Numbered from the stretch's first letter, positions 1 to 5,126 are shown. The stretch is 6,846 nucleotides of DNA from an uncultured Oscillibacter sp. (GCA_900544105.1 UQUC01000093.1:1-6846); one strand, 5' to 3'. Notes: a model not told the origin generated them from the letters alone. Made by a program: numbers and translations.

Positions 1-1
1 T

Positions 2-244
2 GTGGGTCAGGACGACTCCTATGGTCTGTATCTCCAGCTGGACCACGGAAACGGAGTGAAGTCCTTCTATGCCCATTGCAGCAGTCTGTGCGTGAAGAAG
101 GGCCAGACTGTAGCCAAGGGGGAGAAAATCGGCCAGGTGGGCTCCTCCGGGGCGGCCACCCCGGCCCCCTCCAGGTACTCCGCTGCCGCGTCCATCAGGG
201 ACAGCAGGAGGTCGTCCTCCCCGTCCCCGTCAATCCGGCAGTAG
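2..244 (+). pseudogene. M23 (LytM-type) peptidase fragment, truncated
   Basis: This frame enters from the left window edge, so the true start lies outside; the GTG at base 2 is just the first possible start codon here. Residues 8-54 match the end of the M23 zinc endopeptidase fold: GLYLQLDHGNGVKSFYAH, then VKKGQTVAKGEKIGQVGSSG, the beta-hairpin that normally leads into G-x-A-T-G-P-H-L-H-F. Family members cut peptide crossbridges in the cell wall, usually outside the membrane. Similarity stops after GSSGAAT (about base 160). The following 28 residues, rich in Ser, Arg, Pro and Ala, are unlike the family and are the antisense of a phage gene. The catalytic HxH motif is therefore missing, and the first zinc ligand motif would lie outside the window. 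As written, the product should be inactive. The family call is firm over a short stretch; whether the break is biological or an assembly join cannot be decided here. Confidence 0.7.
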
Positions 245-273
245 ATTTTTACGGCCTCCAGGTCGACCGCCAT
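139..273 (-). pseudogene. Phage gp6-like head-tail connector, N-terminal fragment
   Basis: The start ATG is at 273-271, 4 bp after the stop of the capsid-like ORF. The first 44 residues begin MAVDLEAVKIYCRIDGDGED, continue LLLSLMDAAAEYLE and end GAGVAAPEE. They fit the start of the gp6-like/Phage_connect_1 head-tail connector family: a short N-terminal helix, the L-R-I-D-G-D/E-E-D-x-L-L signature, and a second helix ending in A-x-x-Y-L-E. Such proteins form a ring under the portal in siphophage virions and are normally about 90-110 residues. Here the likeness ends near base 140-160, where the DNA becomes the antisense of the M23 fragment, so the second half is missing. The frame itself stays open to base 67. 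Placement directly after the capsid protein is the usual phage order. No clear Shine-Dalgarno precedes it, so translation was probably coupled to the capsid gene. Confidence 0.6.
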
Positions 274-277
274 GGGC

Positions 278-622
278 TCAGCCGCCGCTCTTGGCCAGGG
301 TGGCGATGCAGAACCCGTCCTTGGCGATCAGGTTGCCGCCCACCATCACATCCCCCAGGATGGTGTTCATCCGTTCCACCGCCTTTACGCTCTCGTCAAT
401 GCGGATGGAGTAGGGGCCGAACAGGCCCAGTTCGTAGTTCATGGGGTCGCCATACAGCATGGTCTGGATGTCAGCGGAGCCGGCAGTGGAGCCGCTCAGG
501 GCGGTCAGGGCCGAGCCGATGGTGTAGGGCACGATGAGGCCGCCGTCGGTGATCCGGCCGGTGTTGGCGTTGCCGGGGTCGGGGATGATCTTGTACAGGG
601 CGTGGTTGTCGCCGTCCCGCAG
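278..622 (-). pseudogene. Phage major capsid protein, C-terminal part
   Basis: These are codons 154-266 of the chimeric ORF. The segment begins RDGDNHALYKIIPDPGNA and includes G-L-I-V-P-Y-T-I-G-S-A-L, M-L-Y-G-D-P-M-N-Y-E-L-G and Y-S-I-R-I-D-E-S-V-K-A-V-E-R-M-N, then G-D-V-M-V-G-G-N-L-I and the end K-D-G-F-C-I-A-T-L-A-K. This is the pattern of the last third of HK97-fold major capsid proteins. A loop carries the next residues to be fixed in the P-domain ('G..I.....', then 'YGD...Y.LG....I..DES'), and the end has the usual 'R.D..V....AF' type A-domain strand. The gp6-like gene directly downstream supports a virion head cluster. The N-terminal two thirds, including the delta/scaffold domain and E-loop, are absent. 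The capsid family call is made from pattern memory without a search. Confidence 0.6.
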
Positions 623-1078
623 CTTGCCGATGGCCGCCAGACCGGAGGCCACATAGGGCACGAAGAACACCAGGATGATGAGAGAGGCGATACCCATAAT
701 GATGGGCTTTTTCTCCCCGTAGCGCTTGGAGATAAAGCTGGGGATGGTGATAGCGTCCAGTTCCACGCTGTAACGCCGCAGGCGGCGGGCCACCAGCAGG
801 AAATTCAGGTAGGTGCCGATGGCAAGGCCGATGGCGGTCCAGCTTGCGTCCGCCACGCCGCTGAGATAGGCGAGGCCGGGGATACCCATAAGCAGATAAC
901 TGCTCATATCGCTGGCTTCCGCGCTCATGGCCGTGACCAGGGGGCCCATGCCCCGGCCGCCGAGATAAAAGCCTTCAGCGCTCTTCTTGCTTCGTTTACC
1001 GATCATCACGCCGGTGAAGATCACCAGGCAGAGATACAAAATGATCGTTGTCATGATCGCGATCTGTGCGGATGTCAT
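278..1078 (-). CDS. Chimeric ORF: sodium:solute symporter N-terminus fused to phage capsid C-terminus
   Basis: This 266-codon ORF starts with ATG at 1078 behind a good Shine-Dalgarno (AAAGGAGAG, 1095-1087, 8 nt spacing). Residues 1-153 are the start of a sodium:solute symporter (SSF/PutP type). They include a hydrophobic TM1 (about 5-26), G-K-R-S-K-K-S-A-E-G-F-Y-L-G-G-R, the S-A-E-A-S-D-M-S-S-Y motif of the sodium-coupled TM2, further membrane segments at about 79-97 and 126-150, and V-A-S-G-L-A-A-I-G-K-L. Family members are about 450-550 residues with 12-14 membrane spans and import solutes such as proline or pantothenate with sodium. After K152-L153 the sequence changes abruptly to a phage capsid C-terminus (see separate entry). 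The product would have about four membrane spans and no complete transport core, so it should not transport. The fusion is in frame, which may be chance. The symporter call for the first part is strong, but the substrate cannot be told. Confidence 0.8.
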   Translation of the reverse strand: MTSAQIAIMTTIILYLCLVIFTGVMIGKRSKKSAEGFYLGGRGMGPLVTAMSAEASDMSSYLLMGIPGLAYLSGVADASWTAIGLAIGTYLNFLLVARRLRRYSVELDAITIPSFISKRYGEKKPIIMGIASLIILVFFVPYVASGLAAIGKLRDGDNHALYKIIPDPGNANTGRITDGGLIVPYTIGSALTALSGSTAGSADIQTMLYGDPMNYELGLFGPYSIRIDESVKAVERMNTILGDVMVGGNLIAKDGFCIATLAKSGG

Positions 1079-1113
1079 ACAATACTCTCTCCTTTAACAC
1101 TTCAATGTTTGGT

Positions 1114-1122
1114 ATCATACCA
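1114..1122 (-). promoter_or_regulatory. Candidate extended -10 promoter for the symporter
   Basis: Read on the - strand, TGG-TATGAT (1122-1114) is an extended -10 element about 35 bp upstream of the symporter start. The -35 region at 17 bp spacing (TTTCAT) is poor, as is common for TGn promoters. The leader would be about 28 nt and would contain the AAAGGAGAG ribosome binding site at 1095-1087. A second, better-spaced promoter lies upstream at 1184-1212. Confidence 0.4.
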
Positions 1123-1147
1123 CAACGCAAACAAGAATGAAATACAG

Positions 1148-1179
1148 AACGCCGTATAGAATCAATTCTATACGGCGTT
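1148..1179. repeat. Perfect palindrome, 15-bp arms, between tetR and symporter
   Basis: The arms AACGCCGTATAGAAT (1148-1162) and ATTCTATACGGCGTT (1165-1179) are exact reverse complements, separated by only CA. Two roles are possible. It could be the transcription terminator of the tetR gene, which ends 85 bp upstream on the - strand, although no clear T-run follows on that strand (CTGTATTTC). Or it could be an operator for the TetR protein or another dimeric regulator, because it covers the expected start of transcription from the upstream - strand promoter (1184-1212) and lies just above the extended -10 element of the symporter. On the + strand it is followed by TTTCTTAT, so it could also stop + strand transcripts. 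Confidence 0.6.
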
Positions 1180-1183
1180 TCTT

Positions 1184-1212
1184 ATAATATCAGATTTTTC
1201 TTTATATTTCAA
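1184..1212 (-). promoter_or_regulatory. Candidate upstream symporter promoter
   Basis: On the - strand TTGAAA (1212-1207), a 17-bp spacer and TATTAT (1189-1184) match sigma-A elements well, and TGA precedes the -10 (extended -10). Transcription would begin near 1177, inside the perfect palindrome 1148-1179, so a protein bound there would block it and a transcript would begin with a stable hairpin. The surrounding 1180-1264 is strongly A/T-rich, so a chance match is possible. Confidence 0.4.
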
Positions 1213-1264
1213 TGGTTTTATACTGTACAGAAAGATGGAATACTTGAAAAACAAAAAATAAGAT

Positions 1265-1855
1265 TTATTCTCCGACTCGGAAACTCTCCAAAAACAGAGG
1301 CGTCGTTTTATCCGCGTAGGCCACCAGAGAATAGTCTCCACCGCACAGACACCAGTCATAAAGCTGTGCCCGTTCCCACATGGCGAAGGCCCGGACGATC
1401 TCCTCCTGGGCCAGGCCGGGGCGGAATTCCCCCCGCTCCGCACCCTGACGGACGATCTTCTTCAGCAAGCGGAAGTAGACCCGGCTCCGGTCCAGCAGGT
1501 GCTTTTCTCCCCGCGCCAGCAATTGGGTGGACAGCAGACGGGTCAGCAGGTCGATGGACACGCTGGACTCAATCATCACATACAGCTCGTGGTTGATGTA
1601 GGCCAGCGTCTCGATGGCACCCTTCTCCGGGTCCAGCGTGGGCATCAGGTCCTCATACTTTTCGTCGAACACATAGGCCAGGGTGCCCATCAGGGCATCC
1701 TTGCCGTCAAAGTAGTGGTAGAAGGAGCCTTTGGAGGTGCCGGATTCAAAAACGATATCCTCTACCGTGGTGCCGTCATACCCCTGCTCATAAAAGAGCT
1801 TCCAAGCGGCGGAGATGATCCGTCCCCGTGTATTGCGGCTGTTTCGTTTTGCCAT
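1265..1855 (-). CDS. TetR/AcrR-family transcriptional regulator
   Basis: The product is 196 residues and probably a dimeric DNA-binding repressor. The frame stays open to 1909, but ATG at 1855 is chosen because GGGAGGA lies about 8 nt ahead of it, the protein then starts MAKRNSRNTRGRIISAAWKL like other TetR proteins, and the predicted promoter -10 (1893-1888) lies inside the longer version. Residues 9-55 form the TetR DNA-binding domain: T-R-G-R-I-I-S-A-A-W-K-L-F, G-Y-D-G-T-T-V-E-D-I, the recognition helix S-G-T-S-K-G-S-F-Y-H-Y-F and K-D-A-L. The rest is the variable ligand-binding and dimer domain, helical and rich in Leu and Glu, from which the ligand cannot be read. The length is normal. 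It is divergent from the kinase gene and stands just upstream of the symporter on the same strand, so the symporter, the kinase gene or its own promoter are the likely targets; the palindromes at 1148-1179 and 1882-1894 are candidate sites. Confidence 0.9.
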   Translation of the reverse strand: MAKRNSRNTRGRIISAAWKLFYEQGYDGTTVEDIVFESGTSKGSFYHYFDGKDALMGTLAYVFDEKYEDLMPTLDPEKGAIETLAYINHELYVMIESSVSIDLLTRLLSTQLLARGEKHLLDRSRVYFRLLKKIVRQGAERGEFRPGLAQEEIVRAFAMWERAQLYDWCLCGGDYSLVAYADKTTPLFLESFRVGE

Positions 1856-1881
1856 GGCGTTGTCCTCCCTGCAATGTAGCT

Positions 1882-1894
1882 GTGAAAATTTTAC
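1882..1894. promoter_or_regulatory. Possible tetR autoregulatory operator
   Basis: GTGAAAATTTTAC is a 13-bp palindrome with one mismatched pair and covers the predicted -10 element of the tetR promoter. Position and symmetry fit self-repression by the TetR-type protein, but A/T-rich dyads are frequent and the match is short. Confidence 0.25.
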
Positions 1895-1916
1895 AATGAA
1901 ACCCTTCAAAAAGCAA
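1888..1916 (-). promoter_or_regulatory. Promoter of the tetR-family gene
   Basis: On the - strand TTGCTT (1916-1911), a 17-bp spacer and TAAAAT (1893-1888) resemble a sigma-A promoter. The transcript would start near 1881, about 25 nt ahead of the chosen ATG at 1855, leaving room for the GGGAGGA ribosome binding site. Confidence 0.55.
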
Positions 1917-1967
1917 GGGGCGGGGCCGGTCCGGTCCGCTTTTGGGCAGATGTTTACACTTTACCCA

Positions 1968-1996
1968 TTGAACCCGGCAGTTCCGTACCGTATAAT
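1968..1996 (+). promoter_or_regulatory. Promoter of the TGS/uridine-kinase-like gene
   Basis: TTGAAC (1968-1973) and a perfect TATAAT (1991-1996) are separated by 17 bp. Transcription would start near 2003 and give a leader of about 54 nt with AAAGGAG at 2044-2050, 6 nt before the ATG. The two divergent -35 elements are about 50 bp apart, so one bound regulator could affect both genes. Confidence 0.7.
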
Positions 1997-2056
1997 AAAA
2001 AAAGTGAACGATCACCGAGAGAACCCTCCCGCAGCCATATTTGAAAGGAGAATTCT

Positions 2057-3721
2057 ATGGAAACCATGCTGAACGTCACCGTGAACGGCACGATACACCA
2101 GTATCCCTACGGAACCACTTACCGCGCCATCGCCGCGGAATTTCAGGAGAACTATCCCCACCAGATCTTGCTGGTAAACCGGGACGGCAAGCTCCGTGAG
2201 CTGCAAAAGACCGTGAAGCGGGACTGCTCCCTCTCCATGGTCACTGCCGCCGACAAGCCAGGCCGCCAGACCTATGAGCGCAGCGCCATTCTCCTGATGC
2301 TCAAGGCATTTTATGACGTGGTAGGCCGGGAACAGGTGGAGCACGTCCGGGTAGAATTTTCCCTGAGCAACGCTCTATTCTGCCGGGCCAGAGGCGATTT
2401 TGCTCTGGATAGCGCCCTGCTGCACCGGATCGAGGACCGGATGCGGGAGCTGGTCCGCCAGGTCCTGCCCATTGAAAAGCAGTCTGTGGATATCGAAGAC
2501 GCCGCAGCCTTTTTGACAGAAAACGGCATGGAGGATAAGGCCCGGCTCCTGAAATACCGCATCAGCTCCCGGGTCAACCTTTACACTTTGGACGGCTTCA
2601 CCGACTATTTCTACGGCTACATGGTGCCGGACACCGGTTATCTTCAGTGGTTTGCCCTGGAACTGTTCGAGGATGGTTTCATCCTCCGCCTGCCGTCGTT
2701 GGAGGAACCGGAGCAGGTGGGGAAGTTCACGCCCTCTATGAAGGTGTTCCAGGCCATGCATGACGCCGAGGATCGCTCCGCCGCCATGTATATCTCCAAC
2801 GTAGGGGAAATGGATGACATGATCGCCGAGGGCAACGCCACCCAGTTGATTTTGGCCCATGAAGCCCTGATGGAAAAGCGAGTGGGTGACATTGCCGAGG
2901 AGATCGCCCGGCGGAAGGACGTCCGCTTCGTGATGATCGCCGGTCCTTCCTCCTCCGGCAAGACCACCTTCTCCCACCGGCTGTCCACCCAGCTGATGGC
3001 CTGCGGCCTGCGGCCCCATCCCATCGCCACAGACAACTACTTCCGCAACCGGGAGGACACCCCCAGAGACGCCAACGGCCAGTACGATTTTGAGGGACTG
3101 GGGGCCATGGACGTGGAGCAGTTCAACAGCGACATGAGCCGCCTTCTGCGGGGTGAAACAGTGGATATGCCCACCTACAACTTCAAGAAGGGCGTCCGGG
3201 AATACAACGGTGAAAAGCTGACGCTGGGAGACGGCGATGTACTGGTGATCGAGGGCACCCACTGCCTGAACGACGAATTTTCCCACTCTCTGCCCAAGGA
3301 GAGCAAGTACAAAATTTACATCAGTTGCCTGACCACCCTGAATATCGACGATCACAACCGCATTCCCACCACCGACGCCCGGCTGCTCCGCCGCATTGAA
3401 CGGGACGCCCGGACCCGGGGCTACGGTGCTCAGGCCACCATCAAAATGTGGCCCTCTGTCCGCCGGGGCGAGGAACAGAACATCTTCCCCTATCAGGACA
3501 GCGCCGATACGGTGTTCAACTCCTCCCTCATTTACGAAACTGCCCTGCTGAAGCCCTATGTGCAGCCGCTGCTGTTCGGCGTCCCCCGGGGCAGCGACGA
3601 ATATCTGGAAGCCAAGCGGCTCCTGAAATTCCTGGACTACTTCCTGCCAGTCCCGGCAGATGACGTACCCCAGACCTCCCTGATGCGGGAATTTGTAGGC
3701 GGCGGCATTTACAAGACGTGA
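2057..3721 (+). CDS. Nucleoside (uridine-type) kinase with TGS and ThrRS editing-like N-terminal domains
   Basis: The protein has 554 residues in three parts. Residues about 4-66 look like a TGS/ubiquitin-like domain (V-T-V-N-G-T..., V-N-R-D-G-K-L-R-E-L). Residues about 70-215 resemble the second additional (editing) domain of threonyl-tRNA synthetase: V-E-F-S-L-S-N-A-L-F-C matches 'GP.I.NGFYYD', and D-G-F-T-D-Y-F-Y-G-Y-M-V-P-D-T-G matches 'G.FVDLCRGPHVPNTG'. Residues about 290-530 are a uridine kinase/phosphoribulokinase-type P-loop domain: Walker A GPSSSGKTT 296-304, D-N-Y-F 326-329, Y-D-F-E 343-346, M-P-T-Y-N-F 371-376, V-L-V-I-E-G 395-400, and R-I-P-T-T-D-A-R-L-L-R-R-I-E-R-D-A-R-T-R-G 435-455 like the lid. 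The kinase should phosphorylate a nucleoside with ATP or GTP in the cytosol; the substrate is not proven. No His or Cys remains where the ThrRS editing metal ligands should be. Similar long proteins are common in clostridia. ATG 2057 has an excellent Shine-Dalgarno. It appears monocistronic. Confidence 0.88.
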   Translation: METMLNVTVNGTIHQYPYGTTYRAIAAEFQENYPHQILLVNRDGKLRELQKTVKRDCSLSMVTAADKPGRQTYERSAILLMLKAFYDVVGREQVEHVRVEFSLSNALFCRARGDFALDSALLHRIEDRMRELVRQVLPIEKQSVDIEDAAAFLTENGMEDKARLLKYRISSRVNLYTLDGFTDYFYGYMVPDTGYLQWFALELFEDGFILRLPSLEEPEQVGKFTPSMKVFQAMHDAEDRSAAMYISNVGEMDDMIAEGNATQLILAHEALMEKRVGDIAEEIARRKDVRFVMIAGPSSSGKTTFSHRLSTQLMACGLRPHPIATDNYFRNREDTPRDANGQYDFEGLGAMDVEQFNSDMSRLLRGETVDMPTYNFKKGVREYNGEKLTLGDGDVLVIEGTHCLNDEFSHSLPKESKYKIYISCLTTLNIDDHNRIPTTDARLLRRIERDARTRGYGAQATIKMWPSVRRGEEQNIFPYQDSADTVFNSSLIYETALLKPYVQPLLFGVPRGSDEYLEAKRLLKFLDYFLPVPADDVPQTSLMREFVGGGIYKT

Positions 3722-3759
3722 TCTCCATTTGCAGACAACTCCATCCGATCCATCTGATC

Positions 3760-3793
3760 CCCGGCGGACACATTCTGTGTCCGCCGGGTTTTT
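3760..3793 (+). terminator. Intrinsic terminator after the kinase gene
   Basis: CCCGGCGGACACA (3760-3772) and TGTGTCCGCCGGG (3776-3788) form a perfect 13-bp stem with a TTC loop, followed at once by five T (3789-3793) and CTGTT. This is a strong Rho-independent terminator 39 bp after the kinase stop. It separates the kinase from the cysK promoter 34 bp further on. Confidence 0.92.
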
Positions 3794-3826
3794 CTGTTGG
3801 AAACCCGGATTTTTTTAAATTTCCTC

Positions 3827-3855
3827 TTGACAACGGAAATACGCCGCCGTATAAT
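3827..3855 (+). promoter_or_regulatory. Consensus promoter of the cysK leader
   Basis: TTGACA (3827-3832), a 17-bp spacer and TATAAT (3850-3855) are a perfect sigma-A match. An A/T tract (GGATTTTTTTAAATTTCC, 3807-3824) directly upstream may act as an UP element. Transcription should start near 3862, giving a leader of about 143 nt before cysK. Such a strong promoter suggests control occurs after initiation, in the leader. Confidence 0.88.
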
Positions 3856-3908
3856 CCCATTAACCTACTTGATTGGTTGTATTTATTCGCTCAGAAAAGA
3901 GGATTTCC

Positions 3909-3950
3909 ATGAACCGTATGACACCAGGCTTCCGATGTTGTCAGGAATGA
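3909..3950 (+). CDS. Putative cysteine-sensing leader peptide upstream of cysK
   Basis: A 13-codon ORF reads MNRMTPGFRCCQE and ends in TGA. It has its own ribosome binding site (AAAAGAGGA, 3895-3903, 5 nt before ATG) and starts about 47 nt into the predicted transcript. Codons 10 and 11 are tandem TGT Cys codons near the end, the layout of amino-acid leader peptides such as those of trp and his operons. The downstream gene makes cysteine, and CysK itself contains no cysteine, so two Cys in 13 residues is striking. All eleven Cys codons of the kinase and tsaD genes are TGC, while the leader uses TGT twice. Inference: shortage of charged tRNA-Cys stalls the ribosome here and raises cysK expression. 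No intrinsic terminator lies between the leader ORF and cysK, so control would act on translation or Rho. Polycysteine leader ORFs with this role are known from mycobacteria; whether this family is described in clostridia I do not know. Confidence 0.62.
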   Translation: MNRMTPGFRCCQE

Positions 3951-4001
3951 TCCGTTTTCCATTTCTCAACAAATCATTCTACAACATAAAAAGGAGATCA
4001 T
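3947..4001 (+). promoter_or_regulatory. Possible hairpin masking the cysK ribosome binding site
   Basis: ATGATC (3947-3952), which overlaps the leader stop codon, is complementary to GATCAT (3996-4001), and C3953 can pair with G3994 across a bulged A. The pairing would cover the end of the cysK Shine-Dalgarno AAGGAGAT (3991-3998). A ribosome held at the leader Cys codons would cover the left arm and free the cysK site, which fits induction by cysteine shortage. The stem is short, has a loop of about 40 nt and contains the self-complementary GATC, so chance pairing is quite possible. Confidence 0.25.
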
Positions 4002-4004
4002 CTT

Positions 4005-4937
4005 ATGTCTCGTATCTATACCGCCGCCGATCAGTTGATCGGCCATACCCCCTTGCTGGAGCTGACCCATCTGGAACAGGAATTTGGTCTGAAGGCCAGA
4101 ATCGTGGCCAAGCTGGAATATTTCAATCCCGCCGGCAGCGTGAAAGACCGCATTGCCAATGCCATGATCAATGACGCTGAGGCCAAGGGCCTTTTGAAGC
4201 CCGGTTCCGTCATCATTGAGCCCACCAGCGGCAACACCGGCATCGGTCTGGCCTCCGTAGCCGCCGCCCGGGGCTACCGGATCATTATCGTCATGCCGGA
4301 GACCATGAGCGTGGAGCGCCGCCAGATCATGAAGGCCTATGGCGCGGAGCTGGTTCTCTCCGAAGGCTCCCAGGGCATGAAGGGCGCCATCGCCAAGGCC
4401 GACGAGCTGGCAAGGGAGATCCCAAACAGCTTCATTCCCGGTCAGTTCGTAAATCCTGCCAACCCCAAGGCCCACTTTGAGACCACCGGCCCGGAGATCT
4501 GGGCGGATACGGACGGTCAGGTAGATGCGTTCGTAGCCGGCGTAGGCACTGGCGGCACCCTTACCGGCGTAGGGCAGTTCCTTAAAAGCAAAAATCCCGC
4601 TGTGAAGGTGGTGGCCGTGGAGCCTAAGAGCTCCCCCGTCCTCAGCGAGGGTCACGGCGGCGCTCACAAGATCCAGGGTATCGGCGCAGGCTTTGTCCCC
4701 GACGTACTGGACACCAAGGTGTATAACGAGATCATCCCCGTGGAAAATGAGGACGCTTTCGCCACCGGCAAGCTGATCGGCAAGCGAGAGGGCGTGCTGG
4801 TGGGTATCTCCTCCGGCGCCGCTGTGTGGGCTGCCTTACAACTGGCCAAACGGCCGGAATTCGAAGGCAAGACCATTGCCGTTCTTCTGCCGGATACCGG
4901 TGACCGCTATCTCTCCACGCCGCTGTTTCAGGATTGA
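4005..4937 (+). CDS. cysK: Cysteine synthase (O-acetylserine sulfhydrylase)
   Basis: The enzyme makes L-cysteine and acetate from O-acetylserine and sulfide with pyridoxal phosphate, the last step of cysteine synthesis, in the cytosol. At 310 residues it has the usual length. Visible motifs: start I-G-H-T-P-L-L-E-L (12-20), the PLP lysine K47 in N-P-A-G-S-V-K-D-R, substrate loop T-S-G-N-T-G (74-79), M-P-E-T-M-S (97-102), Q-F-x-N-P-A-N (147-153), phosphate-binding G-T-G-G-T (181-185), G-I-S-S-G-A-A (267-273) with the serine facing the PLP ring nitrogen, and the ending R-Y-L-S-T-P-L-F. The CysK-type ending argues against cystathionine beta-synthase or CysM. ATG 4005 follows AAGGAGAT by 6 nt. 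It is preceded by a leader ORF with tandem Cys codons and followed by a hairpin terminator, so it is probably transcribed alone; no serine acetyltransferase gene is nearby. The protein contains no cysteine. Confidence 0.96.
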   Translation: MSRIYTAADQLIGHTPLLELTHLEQEFGLKARIVAKLEYFNPAGSVKDRIANAMINDAEAKGLLKPGSVIIEPTSGNTGIGLASVAAARGYRIIIVMPETMSVERRQIMKAYGAELVLSEGSQGMKGAIAKADELAREIPNSFIPGQFVNPANPKAHFETTGPEIWADTDGQVDAFVAGVGTGGTLTGVGQFLKSKNPAVKVVAVEPKSSPVLSEGHGGAHKIQGIGAGFVPDVLDTKVYNEIIPVENEDAFATGKLIGKREGVLVGISSGAAVWAALQLAKRPEFEGKTIAVLLPDTGDRYLSTPLFQD

Positions 4938-4982
4938 TTTTTCTTTCTTCTCTTTTTCTTCTCTAATTCTCTCTTAAATCAC

Positions 4983-5015
4983 GAGAAGCGCCGCGGCTTA
5001 GCCGCGGCGTTTCTC
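4983..5015. terminator. Terminator hairpin after cysK
   Basis: GAGAAGCGCCGCGGC (4983-4997) pairs with GCCGCGGCGTTTCTC (5001-5015) over 15 bp with one G-U pair and a TTA loop, 45 bp after the cysK stop. The T-stretch is within the right arm (GTTTCTCC). The 4938-4980 stretch ahead of it is unusually T/C-rich (runs of TTTCTTC). It most likely ends the cysK transcript; the symmetry would let it also stop - strand readthrough from tsaD. Confidence 0.75.
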
Positions 5016-5093
5016 CATATATCGGCAAAAAATACCGACGGTCCGATGACCGCCGGTCAGCGTGTCGAAAAAATCTTTTCTCCCCGCTGAGCC

Positions 5094-5126
5094 AGTTTTC
5101 AGAACTTTATAAAAGTTCTGAAAACT
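5094..5126. repeat. Perfect hairpin inside the intergenic element
   Basis: AGTTTTCAGAACTTT (5094-5108) and AAAGTTCTGAAAACT (5112-5126) are exact reverse complements with a 3-nt centre (ATA). The stem is A/T-rich and lacks a T-tail, so a typical terminator is unlikely. It sits roughly in the left half of the element. Confidence 0.7.

Noticed and set aside
272..1159. Open frame of 295 codons on the + strand opposite the chimeric symporter-capsid ORF
   Set aside because: The composition is typical of a shadow frame (Gly, Ala, His, Asp rich), and it runs unchanged across the mosaic join at about 620, with no motif.
2004..2015. GTGA-N4-TCAC dyad just after the kinase promoter
   Set aside because: It is too short and has the wrong spacing for a CRP-type site, with no second copy to support it.
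2375..3355. Open frame of 326 codons on the - strand opposite the kinase gene
   Set aside because: It is antisense to a gene with clear kinase motifs, has no recognisable domain and owes its length to G/C third positions.
3856..4004. T-box or SAM riboswitch in the cysK leader
   Set aside because: The T-box core (AGGGTGGnACCGCG) and a terminator/antiterminator pair are absent, and at about 143 nt with a coding leader ORF there is no room for a typical T-box; no SAM riboswitch core was recognised.
5022..5037. Small TCGG...CCGA dyad between the cysK terminator and the inverted-repeat element
   Set aside because: It has only four paired bases and an A-rich loop, so it is not distinguishable from chance.
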